Origin: JADCRZ01 sp041751095
GTDB lineage: Bacteria; Bacteroidota; Bacteroidia; Chitinophagales; Chitinophagaceae
NCBI GenBank assembly: GCA_041751095.1
Contig: JBGSYC010000200.1
Location: 1-64,000, forward strand
Direction of reading: 5' to 3'
Length of the DNA stretch: 64,000 nucleotides
Below the pieces are notes generated by a model, which had not been told where the DNA came from, ran no database searches, and saw only the letters and a list, made by a program, of their open reading frames with translations. Positions within the stretch are counted from its first letter, which is position 1, and every line of letters starts with the position of its first letter. Positions 1-9,096 of the stretch are shown piece by piece. The translations under genes were made by a program, and so were the position numbers.

Positions 1-68
1 GTATGTATTACCTGCAGATTACGCCCGCAACCGGCGCACCGCTGCTGAAACAATTTGTAAAACAATAA
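1..68 (+). CDS. C-terminal end of an unidentified protein (cut by window edge)
   Basis: One plus-strand frame is open from the window edge and ends at a TAA at 66-68. The visible tail reads MYYLQITPATGAPLLKQFVKQ from position 3. A strong hairpin terminator follows 15 bases later, which supports a real gene end on this strand. Too little is visible to name a family. Confidence 0.45.
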   Translation, partial: MYYLQITPATGAPLLKQFVKQ

Positions 69-82
69 CACAAAACAAATAG

Positions 83-125
83 AAAACTCCAAAGGCGGCC
101 CAAACGGGCTGCCTTTTGGAGTTTT
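83..125. terminator. Long bidirectional hairpin terminator
   Basis: AAAACTCCAAAGGC pairs with GCCTTTTGGAGTTTT. An inner GCCC/GGGC stem closes an AAAC loop, with one bulged base on each arm. An A run before and a T run after the stem make it usable from both strands. It sits between the plus-strand gene ending at 68 and the minus-strand amidohydrolase ending at 182. Confidence 0.8.
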
Positions 126-181
126 AAAAGCGATAGTAGCAGTGATCAACACAGAAATATTTAAAAACAATTTTCTTACCC

Positions 182-1558
182 TTACCTCTTCTCTAATTTT
201 TTCAACTCCTGGTCGATGAATTTTTTTGAAAGCCATCTTGTCCCCAACATTACTCCTTCGATATTCCGTGTCTGCCGGATATCTGCAAGCGGGTTGCCAT
301 TTAATAAAACCATGTCTGAAACAGCACCTGCTTTAATGGTCCCGGATTCTCCGGCACGGTTATAAAACATGGCTACGTTAACCGTTCCGGTGCGTAGCGC
401 CTCATAAGGTGAAAGACCTGAGTTTACCAGGTACTCAAGTTCATGATGCAAAGAAAAGCCGGGCACATCAAATACCTGGGGTGCGTCCGAACCAAGCAGC
501 AAACCAACACCATATTTGTTGCATTGATAAATCAGCGTTCTGCGAAGCCGGATAAAATTCTGTATCAGTGTTGAATCGTATTTTGGGTTATTCTGCAAAT
601 TTGTTTTTGAGGTTACCCAATTATCTAAAATGTCCGGCTTCATATAAACCATTTCGGGTTCGGTACGAAGCATTTCGGGAGTTTTATCGGAGGCAAACCA
701 TCTTTCTGCCAATGCCTGGGTAGGCACCACCCAAACGTTATGCTGCTTTAGGGAAGTCATCAATTTAGGAACAAGGCTTGTGTCGGCCTTATCGGCGACA
801 AACATCCCAAAGAGGCCGGTCTGGTTTTCCTTTATGGTATCCATACGTGGAATCAAACCTTCGATAAATCCATCAAGGTGATCTATGGTTGCATAGCCGG
901 CATCAATGGCCCGCCATATTCCCACGTCAAAGGACACATGCCCGGCAAAGGGAATATCTACTTCCCTGGCGGTACTGGCTATAGCCGTGAATGACTCGTT
1001 AGTTAATCCTGGGTGAAGTTTCAAAAAGTCGTAGCCTGCTTTTTTTTGTTCCCTTACCATATCAGCACCCGTAGCAGCAGACCTGGCGCTTTGTCCGTTA
1101 ATGGATGGGCCTGATGTGTAGAACCGGGGGCCCAGTATCTCGCCTTTTTTTATTTTATCACGCAATTCGAGGTGCTTCGGATGGCCCAGCATCCCGCGGA
1201 TTGTTGTTATGCCATTAGCCGCAAACAGGACAAGGATTTCCTTCATTGGCTCTATGTCATCAATAGGAGGGACGTGAGCATGCATCTCTGCCAGGCCAGG
1301 CATCAGGTATTTGCCTTTTGATTCCAGGACAAGGGCATCCCTGCTGTATTTTACGCTCCCCTGATTGCCTATAGAAGTTATCTTTCCATTTCGTACCACA
1401 ACAACCTGGTTTGGCACTACTCGTTCCTTATCCATAGGGATTACGTTCACCCCATTAAACACAATCTCGCGGTTTGTGTCGATAACACGCTCCTGTGCCG
1501 AAGCAGATGCAATAAGAACAACGATTAAAGGAAGAAGTGTTTTCATAATTGACTGCAA
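182..1558 (-). CDS. Secreted metal-dependent amidohydrolase
   Basis: The product is 458 residues and starts with a signal peptide (hydrophobic core about residues 7-20, ending ASA-QE). Features of the amidohydrolase/imidazolonepropionase-like superfamily are visible: an N-terminal beta-sandwich strand region, the HxH metal motif in EMHAHVPP near residue 93, later histidines in FAGHVSF and TIDHLDG, and the catalytic aspartate in LLLGSDAPQ near residue 357. The C-terminal GTIKAGAVSDMVLLNGNPL segment is typical of the family. The substrate cannot be told; family members act on cyclic amides, dipeptides or similar compounds. It stands alone and converges on the terminator at 83-125. Confidence 0.85.
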   Translation of the reverse strand: MQSIMKTLLPLIVVLIASASAQERVIDTNREIVFNGVNVIPMDKERVVPNQVVVVRNGKITSIGNQGSVKYSRDALVLESKGKYLMPGLAEMHAHVPPIDDIEPMKEILVLFAANGITTIRGMLGHPKHLELRDKIKKGEILGPRFYTSGPSINGQSARSAATGADMVREQKKAGYDFLKLHPGLTNESFTAIASTAREVDIPFAGHVSFDVGIWRAIDAGYATIDHLDGFIEGLIPRMDTIKENQTGLFGMFVADKADTSLVPKLMTSLKQHNVWVVPTQALAERWFASDKTPEMLRTEPEMVYMKPDILDNWVTSKTNLQNNPKYDSTLIQNFIRLRRTLIYQCNKYGVGLLLGSDAPQVFDVPGFSLHHELEYLVNSGLSPYEALRTGTVNVAMFYNRAGESGTIKAGAVSDMVLLNGNPLADIRQTRNIEGVMLGTRWLSKKFIDQELKKLEKR

Positions 1559-1653
1559 TTTTGTTTGTCTTACTCTGCTTAAATTTACAAATTTTATGTC
1601 GGGTAAAATTCCGATTCCCTTAATAATAGTGCCCGCAAATTGATGAGGGGCAA

Positions 1654-1661
1654 TACTTTTG
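1654..1661 (+). promoter_or_regulatory. Candidate Bacteroidota -7 promoter element (TACTTTTG)
   Basis: TACTTTTG matches the Bacteroidota housekeeping consensus TAnnTTTG exactly. It would give a leader of roughly 75 bases before the reductase start at 1743. No well-spaced TTG -33 element is evident; the nearest TTG is only 11 bases upstream. The call rests on the -7 element alone. Confidence 0.4.
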
Positions 1662-1742
1662 TATGTTCATGAAGATACTAGAATGGTCTTGTGCGGAATC
1701 GTGCTCCCGGTCTATATTCAATAACTATAATAATCAGCTCTG

Positions 1743-2777
1743 ATGAAAGATGACATTAAGAAAGATGTTTACGAAGAAATACGGGTAATGGCCAATGACA
1801 TGCAGGCCGAATTTCAGCGCATACTTGTCACAAATGGATTTGATGAAGAAAAGGCACGTTCATGCGCGGAAGTATTCACCCAGAACAGCGTTGACGGTAT
1901 CTATACCCATGGGGTCAATCGTTTTCCGCGCTTTATTGAGTATATGAGCAAAGGGTATGTTCAGGTGAATGAAGAACCTGTAAAACTATCGGCCTTTGGC
2001 AGCATGGAACAATGGAACGGGAATCTCGGCCCCGGGCCACTTAATGCCATTTATGCAACTGAACGCGCTATGGAAATATCGAAAACTTTGGGAATGGGCT
2101 GCGTAGCTATGCGGAATACAAATCATTGGATGCGGGGCGGATTATATGGATGGAAAGCAGCCAAAGCAGGGTTTATGTTTATCGGATGGTCGAATACTAT
2201 TGCTAATATGCCGGCGTGGGGCGCAGCAGATTCACGGTTGGGCAATAACCCCCTGGTAATGGCGGTACCTTACCAGGGTGAAGCCATCGTTCTTGACATG
2301 GCCATGTCGCAATATTCTTTTGGTGCAATGGAATTACAAAAAAACAAAAATGAACAGCTCGCTGTAGAAGGTGGTTTTGATCAGCAGGGCAACCTTACAA
2401 AAGATCCGGTTGAGATATTAAAAACACAGCGGGGATTACCGATCGGTTACTGGAAAGGCGCCGGACTTGCTTTTGTGCTTGATATTATCGCCGCCGTGCT
2501 TTCTGGCGGTGATGCTACTTGTCACATAACAGGAAAAGGTAGTGAATATGGCGTATCACAGGTTTTTATCGCCATCAATTTATCCGCCCTGAATAACTAC
2601 GATAGCATGGCAGGTATAATCGGTGGGATCATTAAAGATTATCATCAGTCTGTTCCGCTCACGGAAAAAGACAAAATCATTTACCCTGGTGAGCGGGTTA
2701 TACAAAAACGACGAGACAACGTTGAGAAGGGCATACCTGTCGGTAAACAAATCTGGGAGGAAATAAAGCGTCTTTAA
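1743..2777 (+). CDS. dlgD: 2,3-diketo-L-gulonate reductase-type NAD(P)H oxidoreductase (Ldh_2 family)
   Basis: The 344-residue protein resembles E. coli YiaK/DlgD along its length: the HGVNRFPRF segment near residue 57, the NANHWMRGG-type segment (here NTNHWMRGG), the NNPLVMAVP region, DMAMSQYSFG, the GYWKGAGLAFVLD segment and the EYGVSQVFIAI C-terminal block. The family reduces 2-oxo acids with NAD(P)H in the cytoplasm; YiaK acts on 2,3-diketo-L-gulonate. No other yia/ula-type sugar genes are nearby, so the physiological substrate is uncertain. The N-terminus is about 15 residues longer than E. coli YiaK; a later start is possible. A small hairpin with a T run follows the stop. Confidence 0.82.
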   Translation: MKDDIKKDVYEEIRVMANDMQAEFQRILVTNGFDEEKARSCAEVFTQNSVDGIYTHGVNRFPRFIEYMSKGYVQVNEEPVKLSAFGSMEQWNGNLGPGPLNAIYATERAMEISKTLGMGCVAMRNTNHWMRGGLYGWKAAKAGFMFIGWSNTIANMPAWGAADSRLGNNPLVMAVPYQGEAIVLDMAMSQYSFGAMELQKNKNEQLAVEGGFDQQGNLTKDPVEILKTQRGLPIGYWKGAGLAFVLDIIAAVLSGGDATCHITGKGSEYGVSQVFIAINLSALNNYDSMAGIIGGIIKDYHQSVPLTEKDKIIYPGERVIQKRRDNVEKGIPVGKQIWEEIKRL

Positions 2778-2837
2778 GATGGACGATAATCAGCATATTT
2801 TATCCTTGCACCGGCAGCCAGGTTGCCACTAAAAAAA

Positions 2838-2863
2838 GCTACTGTTAAGTAGCCAATTTTTTT
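2838..2863 (+). terminator. Small hairpin plus T run after the reductase gene
   Basis: GCTAC (2838-2842) pairs with GTAGC (2849-2853) around the loop TGTTAA, followed after CAA by seven T. The stem is short, so strength is uncertain. It lies between convergent genes. Confidence 0.5.
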
Positions 2864-2882
2864 ACGTTTGTGAATTGATAAC

Positions 2883-3782
2883 CTACATTTTGATACCCAT
2901 TTTTTTGGCAATGTCTTTAAACATGTCAGGGTCTATATCATCGGCCCCAGGTGCATTTAACTGCGGCTCTTCATCAAGGTCAGGAGCGGGACTTCCGGCC
3001 GGAGAACCAAATACCACTTCAAGGGGTAGTCCGTCATCCGGATGTGGTCCATTAAAAATAAGTCCGGCCATCTGATAGTCATCCTGGCTAAAGGTATAAA
3101 GCCTTCTGTGGATTCCATTTTCCTCATATTTGCGGGTTTCCGGAAAAGCTTTATTGCTCAAATCAGGAATCGGCAGAAGCTTGGTGACATCTGCTCCGGT
3201 CAGCCGTTCCAGGGCTTTGGCGTATGCAACAATATGAACGCCGCCTCGTACCAGCAGGTAGCCCGGCATCGCACGTGCGGTAGGATCAGTAACCATTTCA
3301 TACACCCGCATTTTATTTCCCCTTGCTCCGCATTCGAGGAAGAAATTATGCAACAAGTCTAATTTGAGATTACCGGTGCTGAACACATTAGATCCCGACC
3401 ACCAGTCGCCCATAGAATCCATAGGCAAAGCATTGGCCGCTGGCAATAAAATGACGGGTATTCCGCACATCAGTGGCCGCTTTAAGCGGGCCGGGTTCCG
3501 GGTCAAAGCCACGTTTAGTTGTGCCTGTCAGCAACAAATTTATTGTATAGGAAACCACCTGTATATGTCCATACTCTTCACCTGCGATGCCTGATATTAA
3601 ATCGTAAAAAGGCCGCAGGCGTTTCCGTCCCCTGAAATTGAATGACTGGTATGTGTAATTCATCAGGGTAGACATTTCCCCAAATTTCCCACCAAAAGTT
3701 CCTGAACGGCCGCGGCATCGTTAGGCGATGGATTGTCGGGTGTTGGCAGCTCAATAGGCAGCCTGTCGATTTTTAAAATCAT
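2883..3782 (-). pseudogene. Manganese (non-haem) catalase, broken by two frameshifts
   Basis: Three reading frames together spell a full-length Mn catalase of about 298 residues. The first runs from the ATG at 3780-3782 (MILKIDRLPIELP) to about 3692. The second covers FGEMSTLMNYTYQSFNFRG to HFIASGQ. The third runs from ANALPMDSMGDWW to the TAG at 2883. All metal ligands of the family can be assigned: E in FGEMSTL, E and H in GEEYGHIQ, E in FFLECGA and H in RGGVHIVAY. The first shift is a missing base in a G run near 3692. The second, near 3433, restores the original frame. With all ligands preserved, the damage is either very recent or a sequence error. The enzyme converts hydrogen peroxide to water and oxygen. 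Confidence 0.85.
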
Positions 3783-4083
3783 AATTTACTGGTTTATGTG
3801 AATAAATGGATACACACTTTTAATCCCCGCATTTTCTAAACAGGTAAAGGTTTTAGAGACTACCAGGAAGACTTTCTGCTGACCTTATTATTTCTCTTTA
3901 ACCGTTGATTCGAAAGTTATTCCATGCATGACACTTATCAATAAATGATAACATCATGAACTACACTTCGGATGTGACCGGAAGAACGCTTCTACATTTG
4001 CGTTGCTCCAATTGCAAAGAATGTACACTGCATATAATAGAGCTTAGCGGTTACGGAGCAGAATAAATGGGGATTTCTGCATG
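3783..4083. other. Non-coding stretch between the catalase start and engB
   Basis: I see no supported gene, RNA or strong hairpin in these 301 bases. The part nearest 3782 should hold the catalase promoter, but no exact TAnnTTTG element was found there. Confidence 0.5.
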
Positions 4084-4722
4084 TTAATTTTCGCTTTCGA
4101 AATATTCCCCGTTCGATTCGGCAATCAACTGCAAAATCTTATCACGTCCGGTTTTCTTAATCGCGCTGGTTACAAAATGCTGGGGGAGGAATTGCCACGT
4201 ACCGCGCATAATGGTTAAAAATGCTTTTACGTTTTTGCTGATCACCAGTTGCGTTTCCTTGTCTGCTTTTGTAAAAACTATGGCAAAGGGAATCTGCCAT
4301 TCGCCTAACTGATTTACAAACTGGATATCGATCTTCTGTGGCTCATGGCGACCATCTATCAGGATGAAAACATTTACAAGATTTTCCCGTTTCCGCAGGT
4401 AATCTTCGATCATCGTTTCCCATTTCCTGCGTTGTGAAATGGAAACCCTGGCAAAACCATAACCGGGTAAATCAGCCAGGTACCACTTATCTGCAATTCT
4501 CGAAGGTTCCCGGATTGTCTGCACTTCAAAATGATTGATCAACTTTGTCTTGCCAGGTGAGTTGGAAGTCTTAGCCAGTTTCTGGTTGTTGCAAAGCATA
4601 TTAATGAGTGACGACTTGCCTACATTGCTGCGTCCGATAAAAGCGTATTCAGGAAATTCAGGCGGCGGACACATTGTATAGTCAGGGCTGCTGATCAGGT
4701 AAGTGGCTGATTTTATGATCAT
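4084..4722 (-). CDS. engB: Ribosome-biogenesis GTPase EngB/YsxC/YihA
   Basis: The 212-residue protein has the TrmE-Era-EngA-EngB GTPase signature: G1 GRSNVGKSS near residue 31, the G2 region SNSPGKTK, G3 DLPGYGFA near residue 88, and G4 TKAD near residue 150. The family helps assemble the large ribosomal subunit and is usually essential. Length fits the family (about 200). The N-terminus MIIKSATYLISSPD is the usual EngB start. A TATCTTTG promoter element lies 15 bases upstream. Confidence 0.95.
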   Translation of the reverse strand: MIIKSATYLISSPDYTMCPPPEFPEYAFIGRSNVGKSSLINMLCNNQKLAKTSNSPGKTKLINHFEVQTIREPSRIADKWYLADLPGYGFARVSISQRRKWETMIEDYLRKRENLVNVFILIDGRHEPQKIDIQFVNQLGEWQIPFAIVFTKADKETQLVISKNVKAFLTIMRGTWQFLPQHFVTSAIKKTGRDKILQLIAESNGEYFESEN

Positions 4723-4736
4723 ATTTTAAGAAAATG

Positions 4737-4744
4737 CAAAGATA
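4737..4744 (-). promoter_or_regulatory. Candidate -7 promoter element of engB
   Basis: Read on the minus strand this is TATCTTTG, an exact TAnnTTTG match. Transcription would start about ten bases before the engB ATG at 4722. A TTG lies 25 bases further upstream, which is longer than the usual 19-21 base spacer. Confidence 0.4.
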
Positions 4745-4904
4745 CATCTTGATGATCATGGAGACGTGTCAACCTTAAAGCATGTGATAGTGTAAAGCCT
4801 GGCATTGCTTTATTTCACCGCCAGGCCTGATGTGTAGACGCGAATAAAAGATCCTTTAAAGCGTTTGCAGCCTGCTTATTGTAAGGAGTGCCTGCCTGGC
4901 CAAT

Positions 4905-5306
4905 TCAAATGATCAACCTCGGCATGACCACTTTAAAATTGTAGATGTAAAAGTCTTTGTATTGCATTCCATTCTTTAAGGGGCGTGCTTTGCGGAACCG
5001 TATATCAAAGGTATAATTAAGGGGTTGCAGAGGAACCACCTGTAAAAATTCAACAAATTTAAAATTGTCGCCCATGCCGATGTTGGTGCTGTCAAAAAGC
5101 AATACAACCTTTTGGTTCTTATTGGTGTTCCAGTAATAAGTAAAAGTTTTGGACTTTTCTTTTGCAAACCGGTTATTGTCAATAAACCCGGAGCCGATGG
5201 CAATTTTTCCGGGCTTGCGGGTTGAACTGCTTGCAGCACATGAAAATAAACACAGGCATGTTAATGCAGCCACAAATAAATGTAAGGCGAACAACAGGGG
5301 TTTCAT
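4905..5306 (-). CDS. Small lipoprotein of unknown function
   Basis: This 133-residue protein has a lipoprotein signal: MKPLL, a hydrophobic core, then CLFSC with the acylated cysteine near residue 23. The rest is predicted soluble and strand-rich and reads like a small beta-sandwich. I do not recognise the family. It is a single gene, divergent from menG. Confidence 0.65.
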   Translation of the reverse strand: MKPLLFALHLFVAALTCLCLFSCAASSSTRKPGKIAIGSGFIDNNRFAKEKSKTFTYYWNTNKNQKVVLLFDSTNIGMGDNFKFVEFLQVVPLQPLNYTFDIRFRKARPLKNGMQYKDFYIYNFKVVMPRLII

Positions 5307-5551
5307 AGGGGTTGTATATTGAATAAGTCTTTGGTCTGATTCTTTATCACCGTTCCTGATCTTAAGATAACATCAGGAAACTGGAATTAAGCGTGTCCCG
5401 GCTTTCAGTGTTCTAACGGAGGCACCGGGGTATGTAGTATTTATCGGATACATATTATTTTGTTTTTTGAATATGCTAAGGTGATCCTCAGATTTTTTTC
5501 GTACGTGTTACTAAATACCCGGTTTAATGGAAACCCGTAATTTGCAAGATT

Positions 5552-6325
5552 ATGAACAATGATTTACCCCACGATTCCATCGTTCCTTTTAAAGACTCGG
5601 CATTGACCAAAAAGCAACAGGTGGCTCAGATGTTCGACAGCATTGCTTTCAGGTATGATTTTCTCAACCGGTTCTTAAGTGGAGGGATCGATATGTACTG
5701 GCGGAAAAGGGCTATCAGTGAATTGAGGGATTTGAAGCCGCAGCTTGTTCTTGACGTTGCCACCGGAACCGCCGATGTTGCCATCCTTTTGCATAAGTAC
5801 CTTAATCCTCAAAAGATTACAGGTATTGATATATCCGACGGCATGCTTGAACTGGGAAGAAAGAAGATTGCTAAGCTGATGTTAAACGATCGCATTGAAT
5901 TACTGCATGGGGATAGTGAAACAATAAATTTTCCAAACGATTCGTTTGATGCTGTTACCGTGGCGTTTGGTGTACGCAATTTTGAAAATTTGCGCAAAGG
6001 CTTATTTGACATGCTTCGCGTGTTAAAACCCGGAGGCAAGTTAGTGATACTTGAATTCTCAAGGCCTGGTTCAGGATTGAAGGGCCTGTATAATCTTTAT
6101 ATGAAGTTCGTCACCCCGCACATCGGTACCCTGATATCCAAAAACCGCCAAGCATACCAATACCTTAATGATTCTGTGAAAGCCTTTCCCGAAGGAAAAG
6201 AGTTCCTGAATATTTTGATTGAAACGGGTTATAACAGCACTTATTTAAAAACGCTTAGCTTAGGAATATGCACCATTTATTGTGGAAAGAAGGGATACAA
6301 CAATTCAGATTCATTACCGGCTTAG
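5552..6325 (+). CDS. ubiE: Demethylmenaquinone methyltransferase (UbiE/MenG)
   Basis: The 257-residue protein shows the UbiE family pattern: MFDSIAFRYDFLNRFLSGGID near residues 28-48, the SAM-binding motif LDVATGTADVAI near residue 70, GIDISDGML, the family signature VAFGVRNFENLRKGL near residues 140-154, and RVLKPGGKLVILEFS. It makes the final methylation of menaquinone, the respiratory quinone of this phylum. The C-terminus overlaps the next gene by 58 bases. The ubiE-porT order is one I know from other Bacteroidota. Confidence 0.95.
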   Translation: MNNDLPHDSIVPFKDSALTKKQQVAQMFDSIAFRYDFLNRFLSGGIDMYWRKRAISELRDLKPQLVLDVATGTADVAILLHKYLNPQKITGIDISDGMLELGRKKIAKLMLNDRIELLHGDSETINFPNDSFDAVTVAFGVRNFENLRKGLFDMLRVLKPGGKLVILEFSRPGSGLKGLYNLYMKFVTPHIGTLISKNRQAYQYLNDSVKAFPEGKEFLNILIETGYNSTYLKTLSLGICTIYCGKKGYNNSDSLPA

Positions 6326-7017
6326 GGCTTTTACTCATCTCCGGTCATATTCAGGCACAGCTAAGAGACAGGATAAACTTACCCGATAGTGATCAGAAAC
6401 CTTATCACATTGGAATTGTGGTCATGGGAAGCCAGAGCCGTTTCCAGGTCAGCCAGCATCCAGTTTTTTTACAGCATGATAGTGTGCTGGTTACCAGCCC
6501 GGAAAATACGTTCGGCCTTGGACTGGGCGGATTGTTTACATTAAGGCTTAGCAACCGGTTTGAAGCACGCGCAATATTCCCACAGCTACTTTTTGTTAAC
6601 AAAGCAATTACTTACGGACTTAAATATCCTAATTCTTCGTACGAAGAACAGCCCGTAATGACAAAGAACATCGAATCTATCCTTTTAGGTCTTCCCTTGC
6701 AGTTAAAGTTCAGAAGTGACCGGATTAATAATTTCAGGTTTTACGTGATGGGCGGATTTAAGATCGAGTATGATCTTTCCAGCAAGGCACGTGCAAAAAA
6801 TGCAGAAGACCTGGTAAAGCTTCAACCGTTTGACTATGGAATGGAAGCAGGCATTGGATTTAATTTTTACATGCCGTATTTTATTCTTTCTCCTGAAATA
6901 AAGATCAGTAACGGGCTGGGTAATTCACACAGCCGTGATCCGAACCTGAAGTTTTCCAATGTTATCGATAAACTTCAATCACGCATGGTCATATTTTCTT
7001 TGATATTTGAAGGATAG
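6268..7017 (+). CDS. porT: PorT-family outer-membrane barrel protein (type IX secretion related)
   Basis: The 249-residue product has a hydrophobic signal (FITGLGLLLISGHIQAQ, about residues 15-31) and alternating-strand outer-membrane sequence: HIGIVVMG, FGLGLGGLFTLRLSNRFEARAIFPQLLF, LLGLPLQLKFRSD, FYVMGGFKIEYDLS, YGMEAGIGFNFYMPYFILSPEIKISNGL. These strands, the length near 245 and the position directly after ubiE fit PorT/SprT, a type IX secretion component. The ATG lies 58 bases inside ubiE in another frame. A shorter protein starting at a later codon would lose the signal peptide, so this start is favoured. Confidence 0.75.
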   Translation: MHHLLWKEGIQQFRFITGLGLLLISGHIQAQLRDRINLPDSDQKPYHIGIVVMGSQSRFQVSQHPVFLQHDSVLVTSPENTFGLGLGGLFTLRLSNRFEARAIFPQLLFVNKAITYGLKYPNSSYEEQPVMTKNIESILLGLPLQLKFRSDRINNFRFYVMGGFKIEYDLSSKARAKNAEDLVKLQPFDYGMEAGIGFNFYMPYFILSPEIKISNGLGNSHSRDPNLKFSNVIDKLQSRMVIFSLIFEG

Positions 7018-7072
7018 ACCTCACTAAGACTACCTGACCGTAGTAATTGCGACATGAGATCAATGACTATGT

Positions 7073-7474
7073 TTAATGCATGGAATGAAGAGCTACCCTG
7101 TTTCCTTCACTATCCATAATTAATGCCCGGTAGCCGAGATTTTGTTCTGGTGTGATCAGCGTTTTCTGCTTGATCACCCTTCCTCCCGCCGCTTCTACTT
7201 TGTCAAGGTTTACCTGAAGGTCGGGCTGACAATTCAGATAAATCAGGGAACCGTTTGAAGACGGCGAATAAAAATCCGGATTGTGCACGATTGCTCCGCC
7301 GACCTTTCCCCCCTGGAAATCATACAAAAAAAAATCCATCCTTGCAGGGCCCATAGTACTTTCAGGCATCTGGAAATTAAATATCTTTTCATAAAATTTT
7401 TTCGTCCTGTCGAATACAGCAACTGGTATTTCAAACCAGTTTAACGGGTTACTGAGTTCCATAATTTTTTCCAA
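7073..7474 (-). CDS. VOC/glyoxalase-like domain protein
   Basis: The 133-residue protein is a single vicinal-oxygen-chelate domain pair. NPLNWFEIPVAVFDRTKKFYEKIFNF is the classic first strand and helix; GGRVIKQKTLITPEQNLGYRALIMDSEGNRVALHS is the second half. Proteins of this subfamily are annotated glyoxalase/bleomycin-resistance-like or predicted enzymes related to lactoylglutathione lyase. The substrate is unknown. The gene stands alone. Confidence 0.8.
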   Translation of the reverse strand: MEKIMELSNPLNWFEIPVAVFDRTKKFYEKIFNFQMPESTMGPARMDFFLYDFQGGKVGGAIVHNPDFYSPSSNGSLIYLNCQPDLQVNLDKVEAAGGRVIKQKTLITPEQNLGYRALIMDSEGNRVALHSMH

Positions 7475-7648
7475 AAAGTAAAAAATTCTACAGACACGTG
7501 ACGAAGAATCCTGCCCGAATCCGTTTTAACGATGTGCTGAATGGATGTATAGATTGGAGACCGACGATTGACAGGCGTTCTAAGCTGATCTTTATTTTTT
7601 CACAAGCAAAAGCTAAAGTCACTAACCTAAAGGCTGCTACAAAACGGG

Positions 7649-8329
7649 TTACTGCTGCCTCAGGCTGATGGTTATCTTTTCCTCATTGTTAAATCCACGT
7701 ATCACACCGGAGTCCTTCTCATCGCTAAACAAGTGATAAGGTCCCGCATTGCCAATGATTGAGATTTGTAATGTATAAAAATCGAGGAAGATTAATTCAG
7801 TGTCAGGCCTCGCGTTATTGGTGCTTTGCGCTGAAACACGCTGCAGGATAAGGCCTGCTTTCTCCTGCTTACAATAAAAGCAGCAAATGCTGTCGTGTAA
7901 TCCCTCTACCGCTGGTTTACATCTTACCCTGAATAAAGAGCTGTCTTCCTCGTTTACCACCTCTTTCCAATTTTCATTTAGCTGCATAAGTTCTGCATCA
8001 AGTTCATCTTCAATAAGATTTATAGTGATGTATTCATTATGAAAGAGTTCAAGTTGCTGGAAGTAAAATTCTACGGGCGTTTCTTTAACCGGTATAAACA
8101 ACGATTTTATCCAAAGGCCCCCAAGGTATAGCCCCAGGCTTAGGGTTGCAATCAGTACCACCGGCACAGCAAGAACCAGTATCAGCACATTAATCATGCT
8201 GTGCAGTAGCTTTGACTTTTTGGTGACGATATGTTTTGTGATGATGTAGATGCGGCGGTTTTTTGGATAAAAGAATTTATGCAGGCATAGCGTTGGCATT
8301 GTTCCCTCTAAAAGAACAGTTGTCTTCAA
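7649..8329 (-). CDS. Hypothetical membrane-anchored protein
   Basis: The 226-residue protein has a basic N-terminal stretch, then one strong transmembrane segment (INVLILVLAVPVVLIATLSLGLYLGGLW, about residues 46-73) and a C-terminal domain rich in acidic residues. The start is uncertain: residues 1-44 are basic, and an internal ATG at MINVLIL would give a clean N-terminal anchor. I do not recognise the family. It lies upstream of nothing on its strand. Confidence 0.5.
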   Translation of the reverse strand: MKTTVLLEGTMPTLCLHKFFYPKNRRIYIITKHIVTKKSKLLHSMINVLILVLAVPVVLIATLSLGLYLGGLWIKSLFIPVKETPVEFYFQQLELFHNEYITINLIEDELDAELMQLNENWKEVVNEEDSSLFRVRCKPAVEGLHDSICCFYCKQEKAGLILQRVSAQSTNNARPDTELIFLDFYTLQISIIGNAGPYHLFSDEKDSGVIRGFNNEEKITISLRQQ

Positions 8330-8378
8330 CCTTGTAAAGTTCGAATAGCTTCATTTATTCCGCCGCTGATAATATCCA

Positions 8379-8630
8379 CTATGTTGCTCTTCCTTTTAGT
8401 TCCCAGTGGTCTTTGATGATAGTTCCATTGCGATCATATTTTAAAGTGCGGGCATATCGTTCGCCCTTTATGGAGCCGTTTTCCAGCTTCCGGCCAACAA
8501 ATAACAATACGGGATTGCCTTCGGCGTCAGTTTTAAAAGCAATATCATTTCCTCTATATTTCATTTCTGAAAGGGTAGAAGGTTCATACTTCATCCCGAG
8601 TTTTTTCTGCAGGTGATCATTTATTTTCAT
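8379..8630 (-). CDS. Small conserved-looking hypothetical protein
   Basis: The 83-residue soluble, lysine-rich protein has alternating strands (DIAFKTDAEGNPVLLFVGRKL, GERYARTLKYDRNGTIIKDHWELKG). The regular strand-turn pattern and normal codon use suggest a real gene. I cannot assign a function. It lies 49 bases upstream of the membrane-anchored hypothetical on the same strand and could be cotranscribed with it. Confidence 0.55.
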   Translation of the reverse strand: MKINDHLQKKLGMKYEPSTLSEMKYRGNDIAFKTDAEGNPVLLFVGRKLENGSIKGERYARTLKYDRNGTIIKDHWELKGRAT

Positions 8631-8804
8631 GGCAAGTCTTCTTAGCTTTTAAAACTCAGGCTTTCCGCCGTAACCTGATCCTTCTACATCTAATAATCAA
8701 ATTTTCGCCTGAATTGATTCAAAGCAACTTAAGTGATATTTATTTGTTCTCTGGTTTAAATCGATGACTTAATAATACCTTACAGTAGTATAAATCGTAT
8801 TGAT

Positions 8805-9023
8805 ATGGCAAATATAAATCCTGATAAAGACGAGCAAAAAAAAAATCCGAATGAAGACAGCGTTGTCACTGATAATCTTACCGGTAAAAAGGTGGATGCT
8901 GATCTTGAATTGGAAGCCGACAGGCCTGCAGAAGGTTCGAGCCTGATAACACAGCAAAGCCAGAAGGGTAAAAAAGTGGATGCTGATCCCGAACAGCAAA
9001 GTGGCCAGCCTACGGAGGAGTAG
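8805..9023 (+). CDS. Small acidic low-complexity protein with an internal repeat
   Basis: The 72-residue protein is highly charged, predicted disordered and lacks any membrane segment. It contains two copies of a GKKVDADxE unit (near residues 28 and 55), each followed by an acidic/Gln-rich stretch. Such proteins are common as unannotated small genes in this phylum. No function can be assigned. Confidence 0.45.
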   Translation: MANINPDKDEQKKNPNEDSVVTDNLTGKKVDADLELEADRPAEGSSLITQQSQKGKKVDADPEQQSGQPTEE

Positions 9024-9096
9024 CTTCCGGCAGCCGGTGCTGATTCATTGGTGGTATTCTTTTACCAGGAGGGCCGCTGTTTCTATGGGGATAAAT

